Assembly: GCF_036226665.1 (NCBI RefSeq)
Contig: NZ_CP109007.1
Span: forward strand, 7,874,001 to 7,938,000
DNA length: 64,000 nt
Direction of reading: 5' to 3'
DNA from: Streptomyces sp. NBC_00691
GTDB lineage: Bacteria > Actinomycetota > Actinomycetes > Streptomycetales > Streptomycetaceae
Shown: one piece after another, positions 54,894-63,481 of the stretch
How positions within the stretch are numbered: the first letter of the stretch is position 1
Layout: each line of letters starts with the position of its first letter
Notes under the pieces: model-generated
Seen by the model: only the letters and a program-made list of their open reading frames with translations
What the model was told of the DNA's origin: nothing
Databases searched by the model: none
Program-made: the position numbers and the translations under genes

Positions 54894-55811
54894 ATGCCCT
54901 CCACACCCGGTCCGCCGTACGACGGTGCCCCCGCCGGACACGGCCCCGAGCCCGGCCGAGAACACGACCACGGACACGGTCATGAACACGGCCACTGGTT
55001 CCAGCGACTCCACACCCGCGTCCTCGGCTCGCCCGTCGGACTCGCCTGGAACCGCGGCCGCGCCATGGAACTCATGCACCGCGCCATGGGCTTCGCCGCG
55101 CTCAGTCTGCTCACCCTCGTGCCGCTCCTCATCGTCATCGCCGCGGCCGACCTCGCCAGCGGTCAGGGCTTCGCCCGCTGGCTCGTCCAGGGCCTCGGTG
55201 TCTCCGAGGTCTCCGAGGAGGAGGTCGAGCGGCTCTTCGGGCAGCCGGGGCAGGCCCTGCAACGCACCACCGCGTTCGGTCTCGCCGCCCTCGCGGCCTT
55301 CGGCGTCACCTTCGGATCCGCCGTGCAGACCGGCTACGAGCGGGCCTGGGACCTCCCCACGGCCCGCTGGCACACCATGTGGCGGCACGTCGTCTGGCTG
55401 GCCGTCCTCGTCGGCTGTCTGCTCCTGTTCGTCGCCACCCCCGCCCCGGCCGAGTCGCCGGCCATGATCACCACACTCGTGGCCCTGGGCGACCTGATCG
55501 GCACCTTCCTCTTCTTCTGGTGGTCGCAGCGGTTCCTGCTCTGCGGACGGATCCGCTGGCGCGCCCTCGCCCCGGGAGCCGTCCTGACCGCTCTCGGCCT
55601 GCTCGGGCTGCGGATCTTCTCCCAGCTCGTCTTCTCCCCGCTCATCGCCTCGAACGCGGTGACATACGGCCAGTTCGGCACCGTCCTCGTCCTCCAGTCG
55701 TGGCTCGTCGGCGTCGGATTCGTCGTGTACGGAAGCGCCCTCGTCGGCCGGCTGGTCCACGAGGGCCTGCTCGACCGGCGTCTGCGCCGCGACCCGCCGA
55801 CCGGCGCCTGA
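54894..55811 (+). CDS. YihY/BrkB-family membrane protein with His-rich N-terminus
   Basis: The 305-aa protein has about six transmembrane helices in the YihY pattern (A-L-S-L-L-T-L-V-P-L-L-I-V-I; G-L-A-A-L-A-A-F-G-V-T-F; L-V-A-L-G-D-L-I-G-T-F-L-F; V-L-Q-S-W-L-V-G-V-G-F-V-V-Y-G-S-A). The first 40 residues are cytoplasmic or exposed and contain E-H-D-H-G-H-G-H-E-H-G-H-W, an alternating His run that could bind Zn2+, Ni2+ or Cu2+. The function of the family is poorly known. ACGAGG lies just before the ATG. It stands alone. Confidence 0.85.
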   Translation: MPSTPGPPYDGAPAGHGPEPGREHDHGHGHEHGHWFQRLHTRVLGSPVGLAWNRGRAMELMHRAMGFAALSLLTLVPLLIVIAAADLASGQGFARWLVQGLGVSEVSEEEVERLFGQPGQALQRTTAFGLAALAAFGVTFGSAVQTGYERAWDLPTARWHTMWRHVVWLAVLVGCLLLFVATPAPAESPAMITTLVALGDLIGTFLFFWWSQRFLLCGRIRWRALAPGAVLTALGLLGLRIFSQLVFSPLIASNAVTYGQFGTVLVLQSWLVGVGFVVYGSALVGRLVHEGLLDRRLRRDPPTGA

Positions 55812-55847
55812 CCCCGCCCGGCCGGGTCGGCGGACCGGCGGGAAATT

Positions 55848-55867
55848 GATCACACGATCCGGTGATC
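55848..55867. promoter_or_regulatory. GATCAC-N8-GTGATC inverted repeat upstream of NUDIX gene
   Basis: Six-base perfect arms flank an 8-base spacer in an AT-richer patch, 81 bases before the NUDIX start. This is where an operator would be expected; no adjacent regulator gene is seen. Confidence 0.4.
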
Positions 55868-55947
55868 CACCCCCGAGCGGCCTGGTGCCGCCTCCCGGAC
55901 CGCTTGGATGAAGGCGATCCCATCGGCCCGTCGAAGGAGAGCCGCCC

Positions 55948-56457
55948 ATGGCGAACATCTGGCTGCCGCCCGTCGAGTACGTCGCGACCCTGCCGAGAGC
56001 GACGGCATACGCCTGCCTCTACTTCACCGACACCCGAGGCCGCCCCTTCCAGCTCCGCGCGAGCTACGACACCGAGCTGTGGCAGTGGCCCGGCGGGAAC
56101 ATGGACCCGGGGGAGACCCCCTGGGAGACGGCGGTGCGCGAGTGCCACGAGGAGACCGGGATCACCTTCACCGGCGAACCGCGCCTCCTCGGCACCCACT
56201 TCGTCACCGACCGGGGCGAGGACTGGCCCGCCAACCACATCGGTTTCGTCTTCGACGGGGGCGAGCTGACGGACGACCAGATCGCCGGCGTCGTCCTCGA
56301 TCCCGAGGAACACAGCGCATACCGCCTGTGCACGCTCGACGAGTGGCAGCGGGAGATGGAGCCGCGTGAGTTCGCCCGTCTCGCGGGCACCGACCGGGCC
56401 CGCAGGACGGGCATCCCGTTCTACCTGGAGACCGGCTCCCGAGGGGACCGGGCATAG
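55948..56457 (+). CDS. NUDIX hydrolase
   Basis: The 169-aa protein has a complete Nudix box: G-G-N-M-D-P-G-E-T-P-W-E followed by T-A-V-R-E-C-H-E-E-T-G-I (about residues 50-72), with the R-E-x-x-E-E core needed for Mg2+ binding. Around it are the strands Y-A-C-L-Y-F-T-D and W-P-A-N-H-I-G-F-V-F-D. It should split a nucleoside diphosphate linked to another group; the substrate is unknown. GGAGAG lies about 8 bases before the ATG. A very long hairpin begins at its stop codon. Confidence 0.93.
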   Translation: MANIWLPPVEYVATLPRATAYACLYFTDTRGRPFQLRASYDTELWQWPGGNMDPGETPWETAVRECHEETGITFTGEPRLLGTHFVTDRGEDWPANHIGFVFDGGELTDDQIAGVVLDPEEHSAYRLCTLDEWQREMEPREFARLAGTDRARRTGIPFYLETGSRGDRA

Positions 56458-56518
56458 GGCCTGTCGTCACACTTCCGGCTGCCCTCCGGGCGACGACGGG
56501 AGTGTGACGACAGGCCCT
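56456..56518. terminator. 18-bp perfect inverted-repeat hairpin overlapping stop codon
   Basis: AGGGCCTGTCGTCACACT is matched exactly at 56501-56518. The 27-base loop holds a small inner stem. The left arm starts inside the NUDIX TAG codon. It separates NUDIX from the convergent AMIN-like gene, so it can end both. Confidence 0.92.
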
Positions 56519-56588
56519 GGCCGTACGCGGAAGGAGTGCGGAGGTGGGGACGGCCCTCCGGACCGCCCCCGCCTCCGGCCGGGATCCC

Positions 56589-57110
56589 TCAGGCCCGGCA
56601 GCCCACCGGGTGGGCGATGTCGACCACGAAACGCTCCGGAGAGTGCAGCCGGAAGGACGTGTAGACGGGTGTCGTGTCGAAGGCGGCTCCGATCGTGACC
56701 ACGCCCTCGAAGTCGCCGGTCAGGGCGACCCCCTTGAGCGCGGGCAGGTGGATCTTCACCAGCCGGGGTCCCTGGTAGACGGACTTGCCGGCGTTGTCGT
56801 GGGCGGCCGCGGGGGAGAAGCGGATCTCCAGGAACCGTTTGCCCGCCAGCGGGACCTTGTGGCCCGAGCCGTCGTAGCGCAGCGCCCCGACCTGATGCAC
56901 GGTGACCGGGGGCATGGCGCCCCGTACGTCGATCACGAGCCGGTCGAAGGTCGCGTGGCCGCCCCAACGGGCGTTGACGACCAGGGCTGTGGCCTGGTGC
57001 GACGAGCGCGGGGACGGGGTGTTCGTGGCGCCGGCCGGGATCGTGGCGCCGATCCCGGCGGTCAACAGGATTCCCGCGGCGACCGCCGCGAGGGTGTGAC
57101 GGTGATGCAT
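56589..57110 (-). CDS. Secreted AMIN-like domain protein
   Basis: The 173-aa protein has a signal peptide (hydrophobic residues 7-25, A-G-A cleavage near 28) and a mature part that reads as an AMIN-like beta domain: V-V-N-A-R-W-G-G-H-A-T-F-D-R-L-V-I-D, later R-F-L-E-I-R-F and R-F-V-V-D-I-A-H. AMIN domains target cell-wall amidases to peptidoglycan; here there is no amidase part, so it may be a wall-binding protein. The ATG at 57110 has GGGGAC about 5 bases upstream. It faces the small secreted gene at 57377 across a 266-bp gap. Confidence 0.85.
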   Translation of the reverse strand: MHHRHTLAAVAAGILLTAGIGATIPAGATNTPSPRSSHQATALVVNARWGGHATFDRLVIDVRGAMPPVTVHQVGALRYDGSGHKVPLAGKRFLEIRFSPAAAHDNAGKSVYQGPRLVKIHLPALKGVALTGDFEGVVTIGAAFDTTPVYTSFRLHSPERFVVDIAHPVGCRA

Positions 57111-57173
57111 GACGTCCCCCGATTTCTCCTGCGACGGGGACAGTGCTGTCACTGAAAGAGACATCCACCCACA

Positions 57174-57196
57174 CCATACGGTTCCACCTGGTATGG
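57174..57196. promoter_or_regulatory. CCATAC-N11-GTATGG dyad and AT-rich promoter patch
   Basis: The perfect 6-bp arms are followed by GGTAAATTATCC, itself nearly palindromic, in an otherwise GC-rich gap between the divergent AMIN-like and small secreted genes. A second small dyad CAGTG-N4-CACTG lies at 57141-57154. Confidence 0.45.
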
Positions 57197-57376
57197 GGTA
57201 AATTATCCGGCCCTCTGGAGGTGCGCGTGCGGCTAGGCGTGCGCGTGCGATCGGGGGAGCGAGAGGGACCGGGCGGACGAACAGGGTGGCCGGTGGGGCG
57301 CCCCGCTCCTCATGGCGTTCGCGCCCGGATCCGGCTCAGCCCGTAACTCCTGGCCCGCTCAGCAGTTGACCAGGGC

Positions 57377-57589
57377 ATGAAGAAGCGCAGCATGCTCGCC
57401 ATCGCCTCCCTCGCCGCAGGCGTCGTCACGGCTCTCATCACGCCTCCGCCGCAGGCCAACGCCGCCGAGAACCCGCTGGCCGGCACGACCGGCCTCCTCC
57501 AGGAGGACCAGGGCGTCGACACCGTCCTCGACACCGTCCAGGGCGCCCAGAGCACCCTTCCGGCCCCCGGCGCGGGCGGGCTGATCTGA
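57377..57589 (+). CDS. Small secreted protein, unknown
   Basis: The 70-aa product has a signal peptide (K-K-R-S then M-L-A-I-A-S-L-A-A-G-V-V-T-A-L) with A-N-A-A cleavage near residue 29, leaving a peptide of about 41 residues that is Gly/Thr/Gln-rich with Asp-Val repeats (D-Q-G-V-D-T-V-L-D-T-V-Q-G). No Cys remains, so it is not a lanthipeptide or disulfide-knot type. It is too short for the usual chaplin or rodlin signatures, and I see none. Coding is supported by the signal peptide and the ATG after CAGGG, but the function is unknown. Confidence 0.65.
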   Translation: MKKRSMLAIASLAAGVVTALITPPPQANAAENPLAGTTGLLQEDQGVDTVLDTVQGAQSTLPAPGAGGLI

Positions 57590-57713
57590 CCCCGTGCCCT
57601 CCGCGGCGACCGGTGCCCCGCGCCCCCGACGGGCCGCGGGGCACCGGCACACCGTGACCCGGGAGGAGGCGGCCCGTGCGCGCGCCGTGCGTGACTAATG
57701 ACAGGATGTCCCC

Positions 57714-58211
57714 ATGAGCGACAACGTTTACTTCGACATCACCATCAACGACGAGGCCGCGGGCCGGATCACCTTCAAGCTGTTCGACGACGTCGTCCCG
57801 AAGACGGCGCAGAACTTCCGCGAGCTCTGCACCGGCGAGCACGGCTTCGGTTACGCCGGCTCCCCGTTCCACCGCGTCATCCCGCAGTTCATGCTGCAGG
57901 GCGGCGACTTCACCCGTGGCAACGGCACCGGCGGCAAGAGCATCTACGGCGAGAAGTTCGCCGACGAGAACTTCAAGCTCAAGCACGACCGTCCGTTCCT
58001 GCTGTCGATGGCCAACGCCGGCCCGAACAGCAACGGCTCGCAGTTCTTCATCACCACGATCGTCACCGACTGGCTCGACGGCAAGCACGTCGTCTTCGGC
58101 GAGGTCGTCGAGGGCCAGGACCTGGTCAAGAAGATCGAGGGCCTCGGCTCGCGTTCCGGCGCCACCTCCGCGGTCATCAAGGTCTCCGAGTCCGGCGTCG
58201 TGAAGGCCTGA
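57714..58211 (+). CDS. Cyclophilin-type peptidyl-prolyl isomerase
   Basis: The 165-aa protein is a cytoplasmic cyclophilin with all signature residues: N-F-R-E-L-C-T-G-E-H-G-F, S-P-F-H-R-V-I-P-Q-F-M-L-Q-G-G-D-F-T, L-S-M-A-N-A-G-P-N-S-N-G and S-Q-F-F-I-T. It speeds cis-trans isomerisation of prolyl bonds during protein folding. The length and the lack of a signal peptide match PpiB/A-type housekeeping enzymes. It is read alone, with a perfect hairpin after it. Confidence 0.96.
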   Translation: MSDNVYFDITINDEAAGRITFKLFDDVVPKTAQNFRELCTGEHGFGYAGSPFHRVIPQFMLQGGDFTRGNGTGGKSIYGEKFADENFKLKHDRPFLLSMANAGPNSNGSQFFITTIVTDWLDGKHVVFGEVVEGQDLVKKIEGLGSRSGATSAVIKVSESGVVKA

Positions 58212-58230
58212 TCGCCTTTCCGAGCTGAGC

Positions 58231-58251
58231 CGAGGGCGCCACGCGCCCTCG
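58231..58251 (+). terminator. Perfect 9-bp hairpin after cyclophilin
   Basis: CGAGGGCGC and GCGCCCTCG flank the 3-base loop CAC, 19 bases past the stop codon. Confidence 0.85.
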
Positions 58252-58406
58252 TTCGACCCACCCGGCCGGGGCGGGGGACGCCGTCCGAGCGACGCGCGTC
58301 CCCGCCCTCGCCGAGGTTCACCGGCGGCTTCCTGAGCCGCCGTCCGCACGACGTGGTCTTCGTGAGCCCCCTCCGGCCCGTCCATGAACCGCGCCCCGCG
58401 CCGTTC

Positions 58407-59246
58407 TCAGGCGAAGGCGGGCGCGTTCCGCTCCGCCCAGGCCGCGAACGGCCGCGCCGCCCGGCCGAGGACACGTTCCACATCGGGACTCACCCGCCGC
58501 TCCTCCGCGCTGGGCTCGCCCATCACCGCCAGCATCCCGTCGACGGCCTCCTCCGGCAGGAACCGCACCAGCTGGGAACGGGCCTCGCTCGCGCTGAGCC
58601 CCACGAACGCCACCGGGTCGCCCACCGCTCCGGCCAGGGCACGCACCTGCTCCCGCGGTGACACCGCCACCGGACCGGTCAGGACGTACGTCCGCCCCGC
58701 GTGCGCCGCCGGGTCCCGGAGCACCTCCCCCGCGACCTCGGCGATGTCCGCCGGGTCCACCACCGGAAGCGCCACATCGGCGAACGGGGCCGCCACCGTA
58801 CGCGCGGAACGGACCTGCTCGGCCCAGAGGAACGCGTTGGAGGCGAAGCCCCCCGGCCGCAGCACGGTCCAGTCCAGGCCCGACTCCCGTACCGCCGACT
58901 CGAAGGCGCGCAACACGTCGTGCGACACCGAATCGGTCCGCGTTCCCACCAGTTGCGAGGACTGGAACACGATCCGCCGCACCCCGGCCGCCACCGCCGC
59001 CGCGACGATCTCGCGCGGGTTCAGCTCGTCACCCAGACCCGCGACGAGCAGGTACACCGCCTCGGCACCGTCGAACAACTCCTCAAGGCCGTTCACATCG
59101 GCCAGATCCCCCTGCCGGTGCGTCACTCCGGCGGGCAGCCCGGCAGCCGGCGTACGGCTCACCGCCGTCACCGTCTCACCGGCCCCGGCCAGCAGCTCCA
59201 CCAGCGGTCGTCCGACGTTTCCGGTCGCTCCGGTCACCACGATCAC
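58407..59246 (-). CDS. NmrA-like NAD(P)-binding protein
   Basis: The 279-aa protein has an N-terminal Rossmann motif V-T-G-A-T-G-N-V-G-R (glycine-rich loop G-x-x-G-x-x-G), then Q-G-D-L-A-D and V-Y-L-L-V-A-G, as in atypical short-chain reductases of the NmrA/isoflavone reductase type. The catalytic Tyr-x-x-x-Lys of classic SDRs is not seen, so it may act as a redox sensor or use a different site. The GTG at 59246 is preceded by GGGGAAG about 5 bases away. It is read on the minus strand after the L31 gene, with a 158-bp gap. Confidence 0.88.
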   Translation of the reverse strand: MIVVTGATGNVGRPLVELLAGAGETVTAVSRTPAAGLPAGVTHRQGDLADVNGLEELFDGAEAVYLLVAGLGDELNPREIVAAAVAAGVRRIVFQSSQLVGTRTDSVSHDVLRAFESAVRESGLDWTVLRPGGFASNAFLWAEQVRSARTVAAPFADVALPVVDPADIAEVAGEVLRDPAAHAGRTYVLTGPVAVSPREQVRALAGAVGDPVAFVGLSASEARSQLVRFLPEEAVDGMLAVMGEPSAEERRVSPDVERVLGRAARPFAAWAERNAPAFA

Positions 59247-59404
59247 AGTTCTTCCCCTCCAGGGAGTCGTCGGCGGAGCGCGAGCGCTCCGCCGTCTTCG
59301 TGACCTCATCCTGGAAGGCGAACCGGCCATCTTCTGACCAGTTTCGCGAGCGGGATCGGAAGATCTCAACGGGAACGAGGGACTGCGAGGGCGCGCCGGG
59401 GCGC

Positions 59405-59653
59405 TCAGCCCTCCTCGCCGAAGCGCCGCTCGAACTTGGCGATCCGGCCCTCGGAGTCCACCGTCCGCGCCGTGCCCGTGTAGAACGGGTGGCTCTCGGA
59501 GGAGATCTCGACATCGACCACGGGGTACGTGTTGCCGTCGTCCCACTCGACGGTCCGGTCGCTGGTCGCGGTGGACCGGGTCAGAAAGGCGTACCCGGCC
59601 GAGCGGTCACGGAAGACCACCGGGCCGTACTCGGGCTGCTTGTCCTGCTGCAC
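59405..59653 (-). CDS. rpmE2: Ribosomal protein L31 type B (zinc-free)
   Basis: The 82-aa protein matches L31 type B: Y-G-P-V-V-F-R-D-R-S-A-G-Y-A-F-L-T-R-S-T, S-S-E-S-H-P-F-Y-T-G, and F-E-R-R-F-G. It contains no Cys, so it lacks the zinc-binding residues of the type A form. It replaces that form in the large subunit under zinc shortage. GGAGGAG is 4 bases before the GTG start. I do not see an obvious Zur box upstream, unlike many paralogues. The N-terminus M-Q-Q-D-K-Q-P-E-Y is unusual for the family. Confidence 0.93.
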   Translation of the reverse strand: MQQDKQPEYGPVVFRDRSAGYAFLTRSTATSDRTVEWDDGNTYPVVDVEISSESHPFYTGTARTVDSEGRIAKFERRFGEEG

Positions 59654-59764
59654 GTCTCCTCCTCGGGCTCACGCCCTGACTCGTCCGGCCTGATCGGCAC
59701 GGCACCCCCAGCCTCCCCGCGCCCACGGCCACCGACCAGCGCCACGGGCCCGACCGGGTGACCC

Positions 59765-62527
59765 TCACCCGTGGTCCGCCCAGCGCGCCGCGAGCAGCAG
59801 GGCGATGTCGTCCGGCCGGGACGTGACCTGCCGGGCGTCCCTGATCACCCGGTCGGCGGCTTCCGCGAGCGGCAGCGAAGCGGTCGTCGCGAGCGTTCTG
59901 CGCAGCAGTTCGATCCCGTCGTCGATGTCCTGGCCGGGCTTCTCCACGAGCCCGTCCGTGAACAGGGCGAGCACCGCGCCCGGCGCCAGCCGCAGCCGCG
60001 TCACCGGATACGACGCGCGGTCGTCGATCCCGAGCACCATGCCGCCGGCCAGCTCCACCCGCTCGGTCCTCCCGTCCGGGTGCATCAGCAACGGTGGCGG
60101 ATGCCCGGCCCGAACCGCCCGCAGTTCCCCCGACTGCGGATCGAGGAGTACGTAGCAACAGCTCGCGAACTGTCCGGGGTCCAGATCGATGAGCAGCCGG
60201 TTGGTCCCGCGCATCACGTCCTGCGGCCGATGGCCGGCCAGAGCGAAGGCCCGTACGGCGCTGCGCAGCTGACCCATCGTGGCCGCGGCCGCCACCCCGT
60301 GGCCCTGGACGTCGCCGATGACGAGCGCGAGGCGTCCGTGCCCCGCCTCGATGACGTCGTACCAGTCCCCGCCGACGTCCATGCCCTGCGTGCCCGGCAG
60401 GTAGCGGCCCACCGTGTCCACACCGTCCCGGACGAGCAACCGGTGCGGAAGCAGCGCGTCCTGGAGGCCCCGCGCCACCGCCGACTCCGTGTCGTACCGC
60501 TGCGCCCGCTCCAAGGCCTGCGCGATGAGTCCGGCGAGCGCCGTGAGGACGGTTCGTTCCTCGGAGCTGAAGCCACGCGGCCGGTCGAAGCCGAGGATGC
60601 AGGAGCCGACCGGCCGGCCGGAGGCGATCAGCGGCAGGAACGCCCGCGCCCCCGAGTGCGCGTCCAGCGGCAGATCCGGGTAGCGCCGACCCAGCTGTTC
60701 CATCGACTCGAAGAAGAGCGGCCTGCCCGTCGTCAGCGTCTCCACGCCGGGCACGTGCGCGTCCAGGGCCACCCCGTCGAACGGTTCGAGGAAGCCCGGC
60801 GGGAACCCCGTCTCCCAGGCCAGGTACAGCCGCCGGTCGCTGAGCAGATAGATGGCCAGCTGCCGCCCGCCGAACGCCGGAAGCAGCTCCTCCGTGACGA
60901 CCGCCGACACCTGGCGGGCCGTCACCGCCTCCGACAGCGCGATCGCCAGGGCGACCGGACGGTACAGGGCCGTGACCCGGTCGTCGGGCAAGGACAGGGT
61001 GTCTTCCCTCGGCCCGCCGGCCTTGATGTTCCGCAAGGGCCTGCCGGGATCGTTCTCCGGCACCAGGACCATGGTCACGCCGTCCCGCCCGGGGTGGAGG
61101 GAGACCGAGAGCCACTGGCCATGCTCCGGATGGGCCAGGAACCGCACCGGGTCACCGGAGAGCATCGCGGCGCGGAGCTGCTCCTCGTGGAACGGGAGAC
61201 CGAACCAGGGCAGGGCCTCCCACAGCGGCCTTCCCGCCAGGGACCCGCGGGGGCGCCCGAGCAGCCGCTCGGTGCGCTCGTTGACGTAGGTGACGCGTCC
61301 GAGACGGTCGATCGCCAGGATCGCCCGCGGGAGGCGGTCCGTGGCGTCGGAGCCGATCAGACCGGTGCCGAGGTCGACGAGGGTGCAGGTGAGCCGTAGG
61401 CCGGCGCTGAAGCCGCCGAGGCCGAGACGGGGCGCCGCGTCCCCTCCCGAGCCCGAGCCGGATCCTGCGCCCAGGTACGTCTCCGCGTCCGGGGAGGTCC
61501 TCCGCGCCCGCGTGGAGACCTCCAGCAGGTGCAGACCTCCGTCCGGGCCCTTGAGCCGGATCCGGCGCACCACCGGCCGCCCGTCCGGCCCCGTCGCCTG
61601 CCGGGCCGCCGCCCACAGGGCGTACCCGTCCTCCGGTTCCAGGAGTGCGGTGAGGACGTCGATCGGGCACGGCGAGGGCACGTCCGCACCGAGGATCCCC
61701 AGGAGGCCGGAGTCCAGCGTGACCATGCCGGTGTCGAGGTCCCACTCGAAGGACCCGAAGCGCACCGGTGCCGCGCCCGAGGTGGAGAGCTGGACGCACA
61801 CCGGGTCGCCTGGCCATTCGAGGGTCGTCCCCTGTCGGGCCAGGTCGGCCAGGGTCTCGCCGAGGCGGAGCGCGCCGCGTGTCATCCGGTTGCGGTCGCG
61901 GGTGTCCACAGGGACCCCGGGGGTCGGCGCCCGCAGCGCCACGAGGACCCCGAACCGCTCGCGACCGGCGACGACCGGCGCGTACAGCGAGGCGAAGGGG
62001 AACGGCAGGCTGGCCACCAGCTGGGGGAACCGCCGCATCGCCTCCTCGACGTCGTGGAGGTGCACGGACTGTCCGGAGCGATGGACCTCGGCTACCGGGA
62101 ACGGCCGGTTCGTGTGCATGCGAAACCACGGGCGGAACAGAGGACCAGGCAGCCCCACCAGGGCCGCCATCCGCAGCAGTCCGGGAGTCCCGGAGCGCAG
62201 GTACACCCCGCCCGCGTAACCCCCTACCTCGTCGACCGCCCGGAGCGCCGCCTCGGCGAGTGTCCAGGTCAGGGCGCCGGAAACGGGCCCGTCGGCAGTT
62301 CCTCTCCCGGACAGACGCCCGGTACTGCCCGCCGGGCCGCGGCCGGTCGTGCCGTGCGCGGTCACACAGCAAGGATGCGCCTGACCGGAAAGGCACCGCA
62401 TCCCGGACCCGTTCCCCGCCTCGCTGCCCGCCGTGTTCGAGGATCCGCCCGCCGCCCCGTTTCCGTACCCACTGCCCCGCCGTGTCCGGGCGGGAGGGGT
62501 GTTGACCGTTCGCGTCCGTACCGTCAC
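59765..62527 (-). CDS. Large SpoIIE-type PP2C phosphatase with GAF and PAS domains
   Basis: The 920-aa cytoplasmic protein has a disordered start, a GAF-like domain (about 80-225), two PAS-like domains (about 240-480, with P-R-A-I-L-A-I-D-R-L-G-R-V-T-Y-V-N-E as the second), a second GAF domain (about 520-665) and a C-terminal PP2C domain from about 685: V-G-G-D-W-Y-D-V-I, V-I-G-D-V-Q-G-H-G-V, L-F-T-D-G-L-V-E and R-P-D-D-I-A-L-L. It should dephosphorylate an anti-sigma antagonist after sensing several signals. The start is uncertain: GTG at 62527 gives the longest form, but ATG or GTG starts around residues 43-55 are possible. It is divergent from the hydrolase at 62587, only 59 bases apart. 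Confidence 0.88.
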   Translation of the reverse strand: MTVRTRTVNTPPARTRRGSGYGNGAAGGSSNTAGSEAGNGSGMRCLSGQAHPCCVTAHGTTGRGPAGSTGRLSGRGTADGPVSGALTWTLAEAALRAVDEVGGYAGGVYLRSGTPGLLRMAALVGLPGPLFRPWFRMHTNRPFPVAEVHRSGQSVHLHDVEEAMRRFPQLVASLPFPFASLYAPVVAGRERFGVLVALRAPTPGVPVDTRDRNRMTRGALRLGETLADLARQGTTLEWPGDPVCVQLSTSGAAPVRFGSFEWDLDTGMVTLDSGLLGILGADVPSPCPIDVLTALLEPEDGYALWAAARQATGPDGRPVVRRIRLKGPDGGLHLLEVSTRARRTSPDAETYLGAGSGSGSGGDAAPRLGLGGFSAGLRLTCTLVDLGTGLIGSDATDRLPRAILAIDRLGRVTYVNERTERLLGRPRGSLAGRPLWEALPWFGLPFHEEQLRAAMLSGDPVRFLAHPEHGQWLSVSLHPGRDGVTMVLVPENDPGRPLRNIKAGGPREDTLSLPDDRVTALYRPVALAIALSEAVTARQVSAVVTEELLPAFGGRQLAIYLLSDRRLYLAWETGFPPGFLEPFDGVALDAHVPGVETLTTGRPLFFESMEQLGRRYPDLPLDAHSGARAFLPLIASGRPVGSCILGFDRPRGFSSEERTVLTALAGLIAQALERAQRYDTESAVARGLQDALLPHRLLVRDGVDTVGRYLPGTQGMDVGGDWYDVIEAGHGRLALVIGDVQGHGVAAAATMGQLRSAVRAFALAGHRPQDVMRGTNRLLIDLDPGQFASCCYVLLDPQSGELRAVRAGHPPPLLMHPDGRTERVELAGGMVLGIDDRASYPVTRLRLAPGAVLALFTDGLVEKPGQDIDDGIELLRRTLATTASLPLAEAADRVIRDARQVTSRPDDIALLLAARWADHG

Positions 62528-62586
62528 ACTCGGTCGTCGACCGGCGCCCCAGGGCGCGCGACACCACCTCGAGACCAGGAGGCAGG

Positions 62587-63351
62587 ATGACGGGCCGGGT
62601 TCTTCCGTACGAGGTGCAGGGCGAGGGGCCGAGGCGGGCCCTCCTGCTGCACAACTGGTTCGGCGACCGCACCAGTTTCGCTCCGCTGCGGGCCCATCTG
62701 AACGACACGTCCGGCTCCTACGCCTTCGTCGACTGCCGCGGCTACGGGGAGGCGCTCGACCACGCGGGCGCGTACACGATGGAGGAGGTCGCGGCCGACG
62801 CGTTCGCGGTCGCGGACGACCTCGGCTGGGACTCCTTCTCCGTCGTCGGGCACTCGATGGGCGGCAAGGCCGCGCAGCTGATGCTCCTCGACGCCCCCGA
62901 ACGCATCCGTTCGATCATCGGCATCTCGCCCGTCTCGGCGGCGGGATTCCCCATGGACGGTGCGACCTGGGAGCTGTTCGCCGGTGCCGCCGAGCAGGCG
63001 GGGAACCGGCGGGCGATCATCGACAACACCACCGGCGGCCGGTACGACGACGCCTGGCTGAGCACCCTCGTCGAGCGCTCGGTCCGGCGTTCCTCGGCGA
63101 CGGCCTTCCGCGCCTATCTGGACTCCTGGTCGCGCACGGACTTCCACGAGCGCGTCCGCGACAACCCGGCGCCCGTGCTGCTCGTCGTCGGCGCCCACGA
63201 CCCGGCGCTCGGCGCCGACGCGATGGAGGCGACCTGGCTGCGCTGGTACCCCAACGCGCGTCTGGAGGTTCTCAAGGACGCCGGCCACTACGCGCCCGAG
63301 GAGACCCCGCAGGCGCTCGCCGAGGCCATCGAGGCCTTTCTCGCCGCCTGA
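62587..63351 (+). CDS. Alpha/beta hydrolase
   Basis: The 254-aa protein is a compact alpha/beta hydrolase: L-L-H-N-W-F-G-D-R oxyanion region, nucleophile G-H-S-M-G-G (Ser near residue 93), acid candidate V-G-A-H-D-P-A-L and catalytic His in D-A-G-H-Y-A-P-E. The length and L-L-H-N match esterase/lactonase/haloperoxidase-like enzymes. No signal peptide is present. The GAGGCAGG site precedes the ATG. It is a short single unit, divergent from the large phosphatase gene and followed by a strong UUCG hairpin. Confidence 0.9.
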   Translation: MTGRVLPYEVQGEGPRRALLLHNWFGDRTSFAPLRAHLNDTSGSYAFVDCRGYGEALDHAGAYTMEEVAADAFAVADDLGWDSFSVVGHSMGGKAAQLMLLDAPERIRSIIGISPVSAAGFPMDGATWELFAGAAEQAGNRRAIIDNTTGGRYDDAWLSTLVERSVRRSSATAFRAYLDSWSRTDFHERVRDNPAPVLLVVGAHDPALGADAMEATWLRWYPNARLEVLKDAGHYAPEETPQALAEAIEAFLAA

Positions 63352-63374
63352 CGGACGAAGCAGGGACCTTTCGC

Positions 63375-63407
63375 GGTGTCACCGGGGACTTCGGTCCCGG
63401 TGACACC
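63375..63407 (+). terminator. UUCG-tetraloop terminator hairpin
   Basis: GGTGTCACCGGGGAC pairs with GTCCCGGTGACACC (one extra G bulged) around TTCG, the most stable tetraloop, 24 bases past the stop. A C-run follows rather than a U-tract. Confidence 0.88.
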
Positions 63408-63481
63408 CCCCCGGCCACCGGGCACCCGACCCGTGAAGGGTGCGGAGCGCACCGGCCGGAGGAAGGAAGGGCGGGATCGGG

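Noticed and set aside
59654..59764. A Zur box before the L31 type B gene
   Set aside because: No palindrome like TGAAAATGATTTTCA is visible, so I did not call zinc control from sequence.
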